Below, in pieces: positions 16,211 to 24,583 of a stretch of 64,000 bases of DNA (positions are counted from its first letter, which is position 1; the number at the start of each line of letters is the position of its first letter). The DNA is from Methylobacterium sp. J-068. GTDB lineage: Bacteria; Pseudomonadota; Alphaproteobacteria; Rhizobiales; Beijerinckiaceae. Position numbers and translations under genes: made by a program. The stretch lies in the NCBI RefSeq assembly GCF_022829445.1, contig NZ_JAKSXY010000061.1:62001-126000 (forward strand), written 5' to 3'. The notes under the pieces are model-generated. The model was given only the letters and a program-made list of their open reading frames with translations, did not search any database and was not told the origin of the DNA.

Positions 16211-16544
16211 GGTGTCGCCCCGACGCTGAGTCTCATCTCCGCCCGACGGCGCACGCCGCCATGGGCCGAACCTCGGCACAAATCTTGCTTCTTGTTCGCT
16301 GTTCCTAGGTCTAGCGCCATCGTGGCGGCGCGTCAAAGCGTGTTGGCGCGGATTTGCCCGGAATTTAGGCACGTCGCCGGATCGTCGCGGATGCACATCA
16401 CCCGAACGGGCCTCAGGCTCACATGCCGGGCCCTAATAAAAGCTTGTCGTGTATGAGGAATTTCGGGCAGGCCGGCGGCCGGGCGAAGGTTGGGGCAGCC
16501 TCGCCACGGCCCGGATTTTTTACCCGCGTCGAACTGCTCAGGCG
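16211..16544. other. lptB-rpoN intergenic region (334 bp)
   Basis: This is the minus-strand leader of rpoN. It contains an AT-richer patch (CCTAATAAAAGCTTG, about 16431-16445) and the candidate promoter at 16308-16336. No convincing gene or intrinsic terminator for lptB is visible. Confidence 0.5.
16308..16336 (-). promoter_or_regulatory. Possible rpoN promoter
   Basis: On the minus strand TTGACG (16331-16336), a 17-nt spacer and TAGACC (16308-16313) form a sigma-70-like pair about 100 nt upstream of the rpoN start. The -10 element is weak. Confidence 0.4.
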
Positions 16545-17420
16545 TCAGAGCCGGAAATCCTCGCCGAGATAGAGCCGGCGCGCCTCGGGATTGGCGACGA
16601 TCTCCTCCGGCGTACCCTCCGTGAGAATGCGCCCCGAATGCGCGATGTAGGCCCGGTCGATCAGCCCGAGGGTCTCGCGCACGTTGTGATCGGTGATGAG
16701 CACGCCTATGCCGCGTTGCTTCAGGTGCTTCACCAGATCCTGGATGTCGCCCACCGCGATGGGGTCGATGCCCGCGAAGGGCTCGTCGAGGAGCATGAAG
16801 CTCGGCGAGGAGGCCAGCGCCCGCGCGATCTCGCAGCGCCGCCGCTCGCCCCCCGACAGGGCGATGGAGGGCGACTTGCGCAGGCGGGCGATGTCGAACT
16901 CCTCCAGCAGCGATTCGAGCTTGCGCGCGCGCTCCTTGCGGTCGGGCTCGGCCACTTCGAGCACCGCGCGGATGTTGTCCTCCACCGTGAGGCCCCGGAA
17001 GATCGAGGCCTCCTGCGGCAGGTAGCCGATGCCGAGGCGGGCGCGCTGATACATCGGCAGCTGGGTGATCGGCAGGCCGTCGAGGGTGATCGTGCCGCGA
17101 TCCGCCGTGACGAGGCCGGTGATCATGTAGAAGATCGTGGTCTTGCCCGCGCCGTTGGGGCCGAGCAGGCCCACGGCCTCGCCGTTGCGGACGGTCAGGC
17201 CCGCCTCGTGCACCACCGTGCGGGCGCCGTAGCTCTTGCGCAGGCCGCGCACGCACAGGATGCCGGGCCCGCCGCCCTCCTCCGCGATGGCCGCCGCCTC
17301 GGCCGCGCGCCGGCGCCGGGCGCGCCCGAACAGGCGCCCCAGGAGGGAGGGCCCGCGCGCGGAACCGGCGGCTTCGGAGGAGCGCTCCGCCAGGGCGGGC
17401 GCCGGGGGCGCGGCGCTCAA
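16545..17420 (-). CDS. lptB: LPS export ABC transporter ATPase LptB
   Basis: About 291 residues. LptB is the ATPase that, with LptF and LptG, extracts lipopolysaccharide from the inner membrane. Walker A is GPNGAGKT at about 87-94, signature LSGGERRR, Walker B FMLLDEPFAGIDP, H-loop LITDHNVRETL. The IFRGLTVEDNIRAVLE region is typical of LptB. The likely start is TTG at 17420, whose TTGA overlaps the lptA stop. There is no downstream ATG before the ABC domain, so about 50 low-complexity residues precede it, containing a basic stretch (GRARRRR). The alternative is an internal GTG. lptFG are not in the window. Confidence 0.93.
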   Translation of the reverse strand: MSAAPPAPALAERSSEAAGSARGPSLLGRLFGRARRRRAAEAAAIAEEGGGPGILCVRGLRKSYGARTVVHEAGLTVRNGEAVGLLGPNGAGKTTIFYMITGLVTADRGTITLDGLPITQLPMYQRARLGIGYLPQEASIFRGLTVEDNIRAVLEVAEPDRKERARKLESLLEEFDIARLRKSPSIALSGGERRRCEIARALASSPSFMLLDEPFAGIDPIAVGDIQDLVKHLKQRGIGVLITDHNVRETLGLIDRAYIAHSGRILTEGTPEEIVANPEARRLYLGEDFRL

Positions 17421-18157
17421 TTCGTCTGAGCCCGGATCTTGTCGGCGGGAGGCTTGTCGGGATTCGCCTTGTCGGGATTGGGCTTGGCCGCCGCGCGGGC
17501 CGCGGCGGGCGGCTGCGCGCAGCCCTTGCCCTTGGCCCCGTCCTCCTTCTGCGGCACGAACAGGGCCGAGACGCGCCCGCCCGCCACCGGGTCCATATTC
17601 GCCCGGCCGGTGTTCATGTCGTAGACGAGGCGCGAGCCGCGCGTGACGTTCTGGCACTGGCTCAGCACCACGTTGCCGGTGACGACGATGCGCTTGGCCT
17701 CCTGGTCGAACACGGCGTTGTCGCCGGTGGCGACCTGATCCTTCTGGACCACCGTGACGGGTCCGGCGCACTCGACGCGCTGGATGCCGTTCTCGCTCAG
17801 GCCGGCGGCGCGCTCGGCCTGGCTTGCGGTCTCCGCCCCCTCGGCGGTCTCCTTCTTGTCCTTGCCGCGCTTGTAGCGCACCGTCATGCTGGAGCAGCGG
17901 ATGGTGCTGTCGCCCTGCACGGCCACGACGTTGCCGGCGAAGATCGCCTTGTTCTCGCGGTCGAAGACATCGAGCCGGTCGGCGTCGATCTTGATCGGCT
18001 CCTTGCCCCCACCCCCGAGATTGCCGAGACCGGAGGCCGCCTTCTCCTTGCGCGGAGCCACGGCGGGCCCGACCTGCGCCTCGGCGGCCGGCGCCAGCAG
18101 GCAGGCCAGCGCGAGGCCGGCGAGACCGAGGCACGCACGCGTCACGAAACGGCTCAC
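17417..18157 (-). CDS. lptA: LPS transport periplasmic protein LptA
   Basis: A 246-residue OstA-like beta-jellyroll protein that bridges the periplasm for lipopolysaccharide transport. It has a signal peptide (LGLAGLALACLLAPAAEA), then the OstA core: IKIDADRLDVFDRENKAIFAGNV followed by VVQGDSTIRCSSMTVRY and AKRIVVTGNVVLSQCQNV. The C-terminal tail is Lys/Pro/Ala-rich and probably disordered. The start codon is GTG at 18157, overlapping the lptC stop as GTGA. Its end overlaps the probable lptB TTG, so lptC-lptA-lptB form a tightly coupled operon. Confidence 0.93.
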   Translation of the reverse strand: MSRFVTRACLGLAGLALACLLAPAAEAQVGPAVAPRKEKAASGLGNLGGGGKEPIKIDADRLDVFDRENKAIFAGNVVAVQGDSTIRCSSMTVRYKRGKDKKETAEGAETASQAERAAGLSENGIQRVECAGPVTVVQKDQVATGDNAVFDQEAKRIVVTGNVVLSQCQNVTRGSRLVYDMNTGRANMDPVAGGRVSALFVPQKEDGAKGKGCAQPPAAARAAAKPNPDKANPDKPPADKIRAQTN

Positions 18158-18957
18158 CGACGGCGCTCCCCGTCATCCGGCTGGGCCGAGGTCGTGCGGA
18201 TGCGCGCGGTCGCCTCGCTCGCGGCCGCGACGGGGGTTCCCTCCCCCTTGGGCGCGGAGCTGTTCGAATCGGCCTTGTCCCGCGCATGCAGGACGGTGCG
18301 GACGTTGCCGATGAAGGAGATGACGTGGCCGCTGTCGACGACTTCGAGCGTGTCGGCCACGATCGTGCCGCTCGGGACCGTCACCTCCACGGTCTCGCTC
18401 GACCGGACGCTGCCGGCCTTGAAATCGACCGCCGCCGATTTCAGGCGGACTTCCTCGTCCTTGTCGGTCCAGAGGCGGATGTCGCGCTCCAGCGTCATGG
18501 ATTCCCGGGTCGAATCGAAGATTCCGGTGGCGGCTTCGAGGTGGACCAAGCCGCCCTTGTCGTCGGTGTTGAGGTGGCCCTTCATGGCCTGAAGCTCGAT
18601 CACGCTCGGTTTGCGCACGTCCTGGAAGGCGGCGGTGGCGGTCACCTCGTAGCCCCGGTCGCCCTTGCGGAAGCCGGACAGGCGCGGATTCTCCATCTTC
18701 ACCTTGCTGCCCGACAGGCTCACCTGCCCGATCGACACGTCCGGCAGCCCGGCGCCGAAGGGGTTGAACAGCGTGACGGCGAAGAGCGCGAGCACCGCCG
18801 AGCCGGCGGCCAGCGGGATGACGCGGCGCAGGGTGCGGACATGGGCGCTATGACTGCGCGCGCGCGCATGGGCCCGCGTCCGACGCGCATCGGCGCGGCT
18901 TCCGCTCAACTGCCCCGTCTCGATGGCCGCGCCCACGTACATGATTTCTTCGCGCAT
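18154..18957 (-). CDS. lptC: LPS export protein LptC
   Basis: A 267-residue bitopic inner-membrane protein that hands lipopolysaccharide from LptBFG to LptA. An Arg/His-rich cytoplasmic tail (about 20-45) precedes one TM segment (VIPLAAGSAVLALFAVTLF, about 46-64), followed by the periplasmic jellyroll with MENPRLSGF, YEVTATAAFQDV and LEAATGIFDSTRESMTLERDI. An in-frame ATG at 18942 is an equally plausible start. The tail is longer than in enterobacterial LptC (about 191 residues), as usual in Hyphomicrobiales. The C-terminus overlaps lptA by GTGA. Confidence 0.9.
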   Translation of the reverse strand: MREEIMYVGAAIETGQLSGSRADARRTRAHARARSHSAHVRTLRRVIPLAAGSAVLALFAVTLFNPFGAGLPDVSIGQVSLSGSKVKMENPRLSGFRKGDRGYEVTATAAFQDVRKPSVIELQAMKGHLNTDDKGGLVHLEAATGIFDSTRESMTLERDIRLWTDKDEEVRLKSAAVDFKAGSVRSSETVEVTVPSGTIVADTLEVVDSGHVISFIGNVRTVLHARDKADSNSSAPKGEGTPVAAASEATARIRTTSAQPDDGERRR

Positions 18958-19185
18958 TCCCGCCCAACATCGCGCCCCGGCCGCGATGGCGTGCGTGACG
19001 CACGCCGGGACAGGTCGACCGCCGGATGACCGGGGGCGGTGGCGAAGTTATGACGGCAAGCTTGAGAAAGCATCAAGCCCGGCCGTCGCAGGGTTGCCGG
19101 AATGACCCGTCCACCGCGGGGGGCGATGTGTGCCGGCGCACGACCGTCCATCTCGGCGGGCATCCCGCCTCGGACGCCCCCGCCG

Positions 19186-19812
19186 TCAGGAATGGGCGAA
19201 GATGTCGGTCTCCGGCCAGCCGGCGAGGTCGAGCCGCGCGCGGGTCGGCAGGAAATCGAAGCAGCTCCGGGCGATGTCGGTGCGGCCTTCGCGGGCCAGC
19301 ATCGCGTCGAGCCGCGCGCGCGCGGCGTGGAGATGGAGCACGTCGGAGGCCGCGTAATCCACCTGGGCCTGGCTCAGGGCCTCGGCGCCCCAGTCGGAGG
19401 ATTGCTGCTGCTTGGAGAGGTCGACGCCGACGAGTTCGCGCACCACGTCCTTGAGGCCGTGCCGGTCGGTATAGGTGCGCGCCAGCTTCGAGGCGACCTT
19501 GGTGCAGTAGACCGGCGCGGGCATGACGCCGAGGCCGTGGAACAGCACCGCGAGATCGAAGCGCGCGAAGTGGAAGATCTTGAGCGTGGCCGGATCGGCC
19601 AGCACGCGCTTCAGCGTCTCGGGCGCGGGAGCGTCGGGAACGATCTGCACCACGTCGGCGCTGCCGTCGCCGCGCGAGATCTGCACGACGCAGAGCCGGT
19701 CGCGATGCGGGTTCAGCCCCAGCGTCTCGGTGTCGATGGCGATGGCGGGACCCGCGACGTAATCGGCCGGCAGGTCGCCGCGATGCAGGCGGATGGCGGG
19801 ATGGGTCGGCAT
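19186..19812 (-). CDS. rnd: Ribonuclease D-like 3'-5' exonuclease
   Basis: A 208-residue DEDDy exonuclease. Motif I is AIDTETLGL (near 24-32), motif II FHFARFDLAVLFHG, and motif III YAASDVLHLH with the metal-binding Tyr and Asp. It lacks the C-terminal HRDC domains of E. coli RNase D (375 residues), so it is the short single-domain form common in alphaproteobacteria; the exact RNA substrates are unknown. The start at 19812 fits conservation (PAIRLHRGDLPADYVAGP); longer in-frame versions reach back to 20070 but look non-coding. No neighbour suggests an operon. Confidence 0.88.
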   Translation of the reverse strand: MPTHPAIRLHRGDLPADYVAGPAIAIDTETLGLNPHRDRLCVVQISRGDGSADVVQIVPDAPAPETLKRVLADPATLKIFHFARFDLAVLFHGLGVMPAPVYCTKVASKLARTYTDRHGLKDVVRELVGVDLSKQQQSSDWGAEALSQAQVDYAASDVLHLHAARARLDAMLAREGRTDIARSCFDFLPTRARLDLAGWPETDIFAHS

Positions 19813-20029
19813 GGAAGGCGTTCTGCGCTCGGGTCTTCGACGGCGGGCCACGGATCGGTGTTTTCGTGTGCGGTCCGGGGCACCCCGGGCACGGCCCGAC
19901 GAACCGGACACGGGGGTCGTCGGAATGCGCCTCGACACAAGGTGCCAGAGGCACCGGGCCGATCGGATCCGGCCGGCGCCCCTAGCACCCGATGCCCCGT
20001 CCCGACAAGCGAGACGAGCCGCGCGGGCG

Positions 20030-20401
20030 TCACTTCTGCTTGGCGATGATCCGGTCCTTGATGCCGTCATAGGCGTTCTGCGGGATGATCTTCTTGGAGA
20101 GAAGCTCGTCCTTGCCCCGATAGGGGCGGCCCTTGATGATGGCGGCCGAGCGGGCCGCGCCGATGCCCGGAAGGGCGTCGAGCTCGGCGGCGGTGGCGCT
20201 GTTGATGTCGACCAGGGCGGCCTTCTGGGCGGCGGCCGGGCTCTCGACGGTGGGCGCCTTGGGCGGCGTCGGGTTGCTCGGCGCCGGCATCGCCGGAGCG
20301 GGCTTCATGGTGGGGGCCGCCGGGCTCGGGGCCTGTGCGAGGGCGGGGGCGGCGGCGAGGCAGGTCAGCACGGCCATCGTGCGCAGAAGGGAAGACATCA
20401 T
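20030..20401 (-). CDS. Secreted ComEA-like helix-hairpin-helix protein
   Basis: A 123-residue protein with a signal peptide ([15 protein letters not shown]), a Pro/Ala-rich linker (about 25-60) and one HhH DNA-binding motif: [37 protein letters not shown]. The exported HhH domain resembles ComEA, which binds incoming DNA, but many soil alphaproteobacteria have such short proteins without a known transformation role. The first of two adjacent ATGs (20401) is preferred because GGGAG lies 6 nt upstream. No other competence genes are nearby. Confidence 0.82.
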   Translation of the reverse strand: MMSSLLRTMAVLTCLAAAPALAQAPSPAAPTMKPAPAMPAPSNPTPPKAPTVESPAAAQKAALVDINSATAAELDALPGIGAARSAAIIKGRPYRGKDELLSKKIIPQNAYDGIKDRIIAKQK

Positions 20402-20727
20402 GGGAAACTCCCGGGGTCGATGACGCGATCGCGATGCCGCGCCAGTCAACGAGAACTAGGGCGGCGCGGTTGAACCGCCGCTTAACATCGCGTTGTCCAG
20501 CAGATGGGTGGTCTGCCGATCATTCACTTCGGGGCAACCCGTACGACCCGACGCGACGACGGCGGATGCCGCGCCGGGCGACCATCTGTCGACGGCCCCC
20601 TAGCCAGGACCCCGCCGCGTGGGTATAAGGCCGGCCTCGAATCTCCGTTTGAACACGGTGCCGAGGCGATCCTTCCGAAACGGGGGAGCCGCCCAGGCGC
20701 CCTTTTTGCCATCGACAGGATCCTCCC
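20402..20727. other. Divergent intergenic region upstream of rpmF (326 bp)
   Basis: It contains a GC-rich hairpin (GGCGCGGTTGAACCGCC type, about 20463-20480) and a TATAAG box near 20631, without a good -35 at proper spacing. No gene is visible. The rpmF promoter presumably lies here. Confidence 0.45.
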
Positions 20728-20916
20728 ATGGCCGTTCCGAAGCGAAAGACCTCCCCCTCGCGTCGCGGCATGCGCCGCTCCGCCGACGCCCTCAAGGCCC
20801 CGACCTACGTCACCGACAAGGATTCGGGCGAACTGCGCCGTCCGCACCACATCGACCTGAAGACCGGCATGTACCGTGGCCGCCAGGTCCTGAAGGTGAA
20901 GTCGGCCGAGGCGTAA
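20728..20916 (+). CDS. rpmF: 50S ribosomal protein L32
   Basis: A 62-residue protein starting [20 protein letters not shown], the L32 signature of the large ribosomal subunit. It lacks the zinc-binding CxxC pair of some L32 versions (C+ type), having [11 protein letters not shown] at the C-terminus instead, as in alphaproteobacteria. Length is typical. An intrinsic terminator follows at 20987-21019. The usual plsX neighbour of enterobacteria is absent. Confidence 0.97.
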   Translation: MAVPKRKTSPSRRGMRRSADALKAPTYVTDKDSGELRRPHHIDLKTGMYRGRQVLKVKSAEA

Positions 20917-20986
20917 GCCTCTTTGGGGCGTCAGGCCGCCCTCCCGGGGCGAGCCCGCGCCACGACCACCTGTCGATACGACGATG

Positions 20987-21019
20987 AGCCGAGCCCGCAC
21001 CCGCGAGCCCGGCTTTTTT
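20987..21019 (+). terminator. rpmF: Intrinsic terminator downstream of rpmF
   Basis: AGCCGAGC (20987-20994) pairs with GCCCGGCT (one mismatch) and runs straight into TTTTTT at 21014-21019. It lies 70 nt after the rpmF stop and faces the converging gene ending at 21038. Confidence 0.75.
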
Positions 21020-21037
21020 CGTGCGCGATCGACGGGG

Positions 21038-21286
21038 TCAGGCGCGGCGCGCGGCCTCGGCATAGCAGGCGGCGGCGGAGCGCGTGCGCTCGGTGCGCGA
21101 TGGGCGCAAGCGGGACTCGGTGCTGACGAGCAACTGGGCGAGGAACTCGGCCAGGGGACGGGCCGGCACCGGGCGCAGGCCCTGCGTTCCGGACACGGCA
21201 CCACCCGGGATCACCACGAGGTCGTGGCGGCTCAGGCCTTGCGCGTCGGTCGTCGGGTCCGCCTCCGGGCGTTCCATCGCGTTCAT
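21038..21286 (-). CDS. Small conserved-looking hypothetical protein
   Basis: An 82-residue soluble protein with the core RPLAEFLAQLLVSTESRLRPSRTERTRSAAACYAEAARRA. Short proteins with an LAQLLATR...RRR.....AxxYAxA pattern recur in Hyphomicrobiales as far as I recall; no function is known. It lies 88 nt downstream of phaR on the same strand. Starts at 21286 and 21277 are both possible, without a strong ribosome site. It is the only plausible coding sequence in this stretch. Confidence 0.55.
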   Translation of the reverse strand: MNAMERPEADPTTDAQGLSRHDLVVIPGGAVSGTQGLRPVPARPLAEFLAQLLVSTESRLRPSRTERTRSAAACYAEAARRA

Positions 21287-21374
21287 CCCGGCGCCCGGGA
21301 CGGCGCACAGGATCAGATTTGGCGTTCGTTAACCCGGCGTCAACCTTTCGTCCGAAGGCGATCGCCGAACAGGG

Positions 21375-21998
21375 TTACTTCTTGGCGAGGTCCTCGAGCC
21401 GCGACTGCATCTCGGCCATCTGGCGCTTGAGGTCGTCGAGGTCGCTGCCGCCCGAAGCTTGCGGCGACGGAGCCGGGACGCCGCCTGACTTGCCGGCGGG
21501 AGACGGGTGGGTCCCCATGCCGGAGAGCGGGCCGGTGCCGAAGGTGGTGAACATCTTCATGGCATCGCCGAAGAAGCTCATGTTGGCACGGACCTGCTCC
21601 TCCATCGCGCTCTGGAACGCGGTGGGGGCGAAGCTCTGGGTCATCTTCTCGCGAAGACCCTCCTGGTCCCGGGCGAAGTTCGCCATCGAGAATTCGAGGA
21701 AGCTCGGCACCATGGTGCGCATGCTGTCGCCGTAGAAGCGGATGAGCTGGCGCAGGAAGGCGACCGGCAGCAGGTTGTCGTCGCCCGCCTTGTTCTCCTG
21801 CTCGAAGATGATCTGCGTCAGCACGGAGCGGGTGATGTCGTCGCCCGAGCGCGCGTCGTAGACGAGGAAGTCCTCGCCGTTCTGCACCATCGTCGCCAGG
21901 TCCTCGAGGGTGACGTAGGTCGACGTCCCGGTGTGGTAGAGGCGCCGGTTGGCGTACTTCTTGATGACGGTGTGATTGGACTTACCGTTATCCGCCAT
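21375..21998 (-). CDS. phaR: Polyhydroxyalkanoate synthesis repressor PhaR
   Basis: A 207-residue regulator that binds both DNA and PHB granules: when granules form it leaves its operators and phasin synthesis rises. The N-terminal PHB/PHA-accumulation DNA-binding domain (about 6-70) reads TVIKKYANRRLYHTGTSTYVTLEDL, followed by PHB-accumulation regulatory repeats (QIIFEQENK..., FLRQLIRFYGDSM). The C-terminus has a short coiled coil (DLDDLKRQMAEMQSRLEDLAKK). Start at 21998 with a GGCCCCCAGAG leader. It is divergent from phaA-phaB, the usual arrangement. Possible target sites elsewhere in the window are listed at 40253 and 60634. Confidence 0.95.
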   Translation of the reverse strand: MADNGKSNHTVIKKYANRRLYHTGTSTYVTLEDLATMVQNGEDFLVYDARSGDDITRSVLTQIIFEQENKAGDDNLLPVAFLRQLIRFYGDSMRTMVPSFLEFSMANFARDQEGLREKMTQSFAPTAFQSAMEEQVRANMSFFGDAMKMFTTFGTGPLSGMGTHPSPAGKSGGVPAPSPQASGGSDLDDLKRQMAEMQSRLEDLAKK

Positions 21999-22315
21999 CT
22001 CTGGGGGCCTCTCCCGACACGTTCCTGCCCACGCGCAATCTCGTCGACCACGCCCAGGACCGTTGCCCGATCTCGCGGCGCACAAGTTCACCTTAAGGCG
22101 TTCGCGTGCCGACGAAAACAGCAATTTATCGCCCATCCCGCGGAATACCACGCAAGGACGCGCGCACTGTCACGGGGGAGACCGCAAACGACCTTCGGGT
22201 GCCTTGACTTCGCGGAGTCCACGGCTTTCATCCGAGGGAACGGCACAAAGGCGCCCACGCTCGACCTCGGGGAGAGCGTCAAGGGAGCGCCGGCCGGAAT
22301 GAGGAGAACGTCACC

Positions 22316-23497
22316 ATGGCAGCAGAAGACATCGTCATCGTCGGCGCGGCGCGCACCGCCGTGGGCTCGTTCGGCGGCGCGTTCAACACCGTGCCCGCGC
22401 ACGACCTCGGCGCCGTGGCGATCAAGGCCGCCCTCGAGCGTGCCGGCGTGCCGGCCGACGACGTGGACGAGGTGATCTTCGGCCAGGTGCTCACCGCCGG
22501 CGCCGGCCAGAACCCCGCCCGCCAGGCCGCGATCAAGGCCGGCATCCCCGAGAAGGCCACCGCCTGGGGCGTCAACCAGGTCTGCGGCTCGGGCCTGCGC
22601 ACGGTCGCCCTCGGCATGCAGCAGATCGCCAACGGCGACGCCACCGTGATCGTGGCCGGCGGCCAGGAATCCATGTCGCTCTCCCCCCACGCGCAGTACC
22701 TGCGCGGCGGCCAGAAGATGGGCGACGTGAAGCTCGTCGACACCATGATCAAGGACGGTCTCTGGGACGCCTTCAACGGCTACCACATGGGCACCACGGC
22801 CGAGAACGTGGCGCAGGCCTTCCAGCTGACCCGCGAGCAGCAGGACGAGTTCGCCACCGCCTCGCAGAACAAGGCCGAGGCCGCCCGCAGGGAGGGCCGC
22901 TTCAAGGAGGAGATCGTCCCCGTGACGGTGTCGGGCCGCAAGGGCGACGTGATCGTCGACACCGACGAGTACATCCGCGACGGCGCCACCGTCGAGGCGA
23001 TGGCCAAGCTCAAGCCCGCCTTCTCGAAGGACGGCACCGTGACGGCCGCCAACGCCTCGGGCCTGAACGACGGCGCCGCCGCCATCGTCCTGATGTCCGC
23101 CTCGGAAGCCGAGCGCCGGGGCATCAAGCCGCTGGCCCGCATCGTCTCCTGGGCCACGGCCGGCGTCGACCCCAAGGTGATGGGGACCGGCCCGATCCCG
23201 GCCTCGCGCAAGGCCCTCGACAAGGCCGGCTGGAAGCCGTCCGACCTCGACCTGATCGAGGCCAACGAGGCCTTCGCCGCCCAGGCGCTCGCCGTGAACA
23301 AGGACATGGGCTGGGACACGGCCAAGGTGAACGTCAATGGCGGCGCCATCGCCATCGGCCACCCCATCGGCGCCTCCGGCGCCCGCGTCCTCGTCACCCT
23401 GCTGCACGAGCTGAAGCGCCGCGACGCCAAGCGCGGCCTCGCCACCCTGTGCATCGGCGGCGGCATGGGCGTCGCCCTCTGCGTCGAGCGCGACTGA
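22316..23497 (+). CDS. phaA: Acetyl-CoA acetyltransferase (beta-ketothiolase)
   Basis: A 393-residue biosynthetic thiolase that condenses two acetyl-CoA to acetoacetyl-CoA, the first step of polyhydroxybutyrate synthesis. It also connects to the ethylmalonyl-CoA pathway in Methylobacterium. Catalytic residues are C90 (NQVCGSGLR), H349 ([11 protein letters not shown]) and C379 (CIGGGMGVA). Length and all three signatures match PhaA. It lies 145 nt upstream of phaB, with a perfect 11-bp inverted repeat between them, and diverges from phaR. A TTGACT-N17-TTCATC sequence at 22204-22232 might be its promoter but is weak. Confidence 0.97.
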   Translation: MAAEDIVIVGAARTAVGSFGGAFNTVPAHDLGAVAIKAALERAGVPADDVDEVIFGQVLTAGAGQNPARQAAIKAGIPEKATAWGVNQVCGSGLRTVALGMQQIANGDATVIVAGGQESMSLSPHAQYLRGGQKMGDVKLVDTMIKDGLWDAFNGYHMGTTAENVAQAFQLTREQQDEFATASQNKAEAARREGRFKEEIVPVTVSGRKGDVIVDTDEYIRDGATVEAMAKLKPAFSKDGTVTAANASGLNDGAAAIVLMSASEAERRGIKPLARIVSWATAGVDPKVMGTGPIPASRKALDKAGWKPSDLDLIEANEAFAAQALAVNKDMGWDTAKVNVNGGAIAIGHPIGASGARVLVTLLHELKRRDAKRGLATLCIGGGMGVALCVERD

Positions 23498-23507
23498 ACC
23501 GGCCGGA

Positions 23508-23545
23508 TTGCGGCGCCGCATCGAGAAAACTTGACGGCGCCGCAA
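23508..23545. other. Perfect 11-bp inverted repeat between phaA and phaB
   Basis: TTGCGGCGCCG (23508-23518) and CGGCGCCGCAA (23535-23545) are perfect reverse complements separated by 16 nt, and each contains the palindrome GGCGCC. The right arm overlaps a TTGACG (-35-like, 23531-23536) and is followed by ATTTAAAT. It could be an attenuating hairpin, an operator, or a terminator of phaA. Confidence 0.75.
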
Positions 23546-23642
23546 ATTTAAATCGGTCGCGCGCGCACCCGGACGGCCGCTAAGGCCGTGGGTGACGGCA
23601 CACCGACGAAAATCCAAAAAACCAAGAATTGTGGAGGAAAGC

Positions 23643-24371
23643 ATGGCTCAGGAACGCGTCGCACTCGTCACTGGCGGCACCCGCGGCATCGGCGCCGCCA
23701 TCTCGCAGGGCCTCAAGGCCAAGGGCTACAAGGTCGCGGCCAATTACGGCGGCAACGACGAGGCCGCCAACGCCTTCAAGGCCGAGACCGGCATCCCGGT
23801 CTTCAAGTTCGATGTCGGCGACTACGCCGCCTGCGAGGCCGGCATCAAGGCCGTCGAGGCCGAGGTCGGCCCGGTCGACGTCCTGGTGAACAATGCCGGC
23901 ATCACCCGCGACGGCCTGTTCCACAAGATGACCTTCGAGAAGTGGCAGGCGGTCATCAAGACCAACCTCGACTCGGCCTTCACGGTCACCCGGCCCGTCA
24001 TCGAGGGCATGCGCAACCGGGGCTTCGGCCGCATCATCCTGATCTCGTCGATCAACGGCCAGAAGGGCCAGATCGGCCAGACCAACTACTCAGCGGCCAA
24101 GGCCGGCGTGATCGGCTTCGCCAAGGCACTGGCCCAGGAGAGCGCCTCGAAGGGCATCACCGTCAACGTGATCGCGCCCGGCTACATCGCCACCGACATG
24201 GTGATGGCGGTGCCGGAGGACGTGCGCAACAAGATCATCTCGACGATTCCGGTGGGCCGCCTCGGCGAGGCCGAGGAGATCGCCCGCGCAGTGGAATACC
24301 TCGCGGCCGAGGATTCAGGCTTCATCACCGGCTCGACCCTGACGATCAACGGCGCCCAGTACATCGCCTGA
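23643..24371 (+). CDS. phaB: Acetoacetyl-CoA reductase (NADPH)
   Basis: A 242-residue short-chain dehydrogenase that reduces acetoacetyl-CoA to (R)-3-hydroxybutyryl-CoA for PHB synthase. The nucleotide motif TGGTRGIG lies at 10-17, the NNAG motif near 83-86, and the catalytic triad is S136, Y149 and K153 in ISSINGQKGQIGQTNYSAAKAG, which is characteristic of PhaB rather than FabG. The start at 23643 is preceded by GGAGG. The PHB synthase gene phaC is not in the window. Confidence 0.96.
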   Translation: MAQERVALVTGGTRGIGAAISQGLKAKGYKVAANYGGNDEAANAFKAETGIPVFKFDVGDYAACEAGIKAVEAEVGPVDVLVNNAGITRDGLFHKMTFEKWQAVIKTNLDSAFTVTRPVIEGMRNRGFGRIILISSINGQKGQIGQTNYSAAKAGVIGFAKALAQESASKGITVNVIAPGYIATDMVMAVPEDVRNKIISTIPVGRLGEAEEIARAVEYLAAEDSGFITGSTLTINGAQYIA

Positions 24372-24383
24372 TCCGGCTTCCCG

Positions 24384-24407
24384 CGCGGCTCCCCTCGGGG
24401 GGCCGCG
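24384..24407 (+). terminator. phaB: Hairpin terminator candidate after phaB
   Basis: CGCGGC-T-CCCC-TC-GGGG-G-GCCGCG folds into a 10-bp stem with one mismatch, 13 nt after the phaB stop. The following TCCCTCGTTCG is only weakly U-rich. Confidence 0.5.
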
Positions 24408-24583
24408 TCCCTCGTTCGACGCCGCGCAATCGGTGTCGATCGTCGTGGATCGCCGGCCAGTCGGCCCCCGTCACGCCGACATCCCGGTGCGGGACGTCGC
24501 GCAGCCTTTCCGCATCCGTCCATTGCCATCGGGCAGGAGCCCGTGTGACACGGGCCGCCGCTCCTCTCCGCTCGGCCCCTCCC

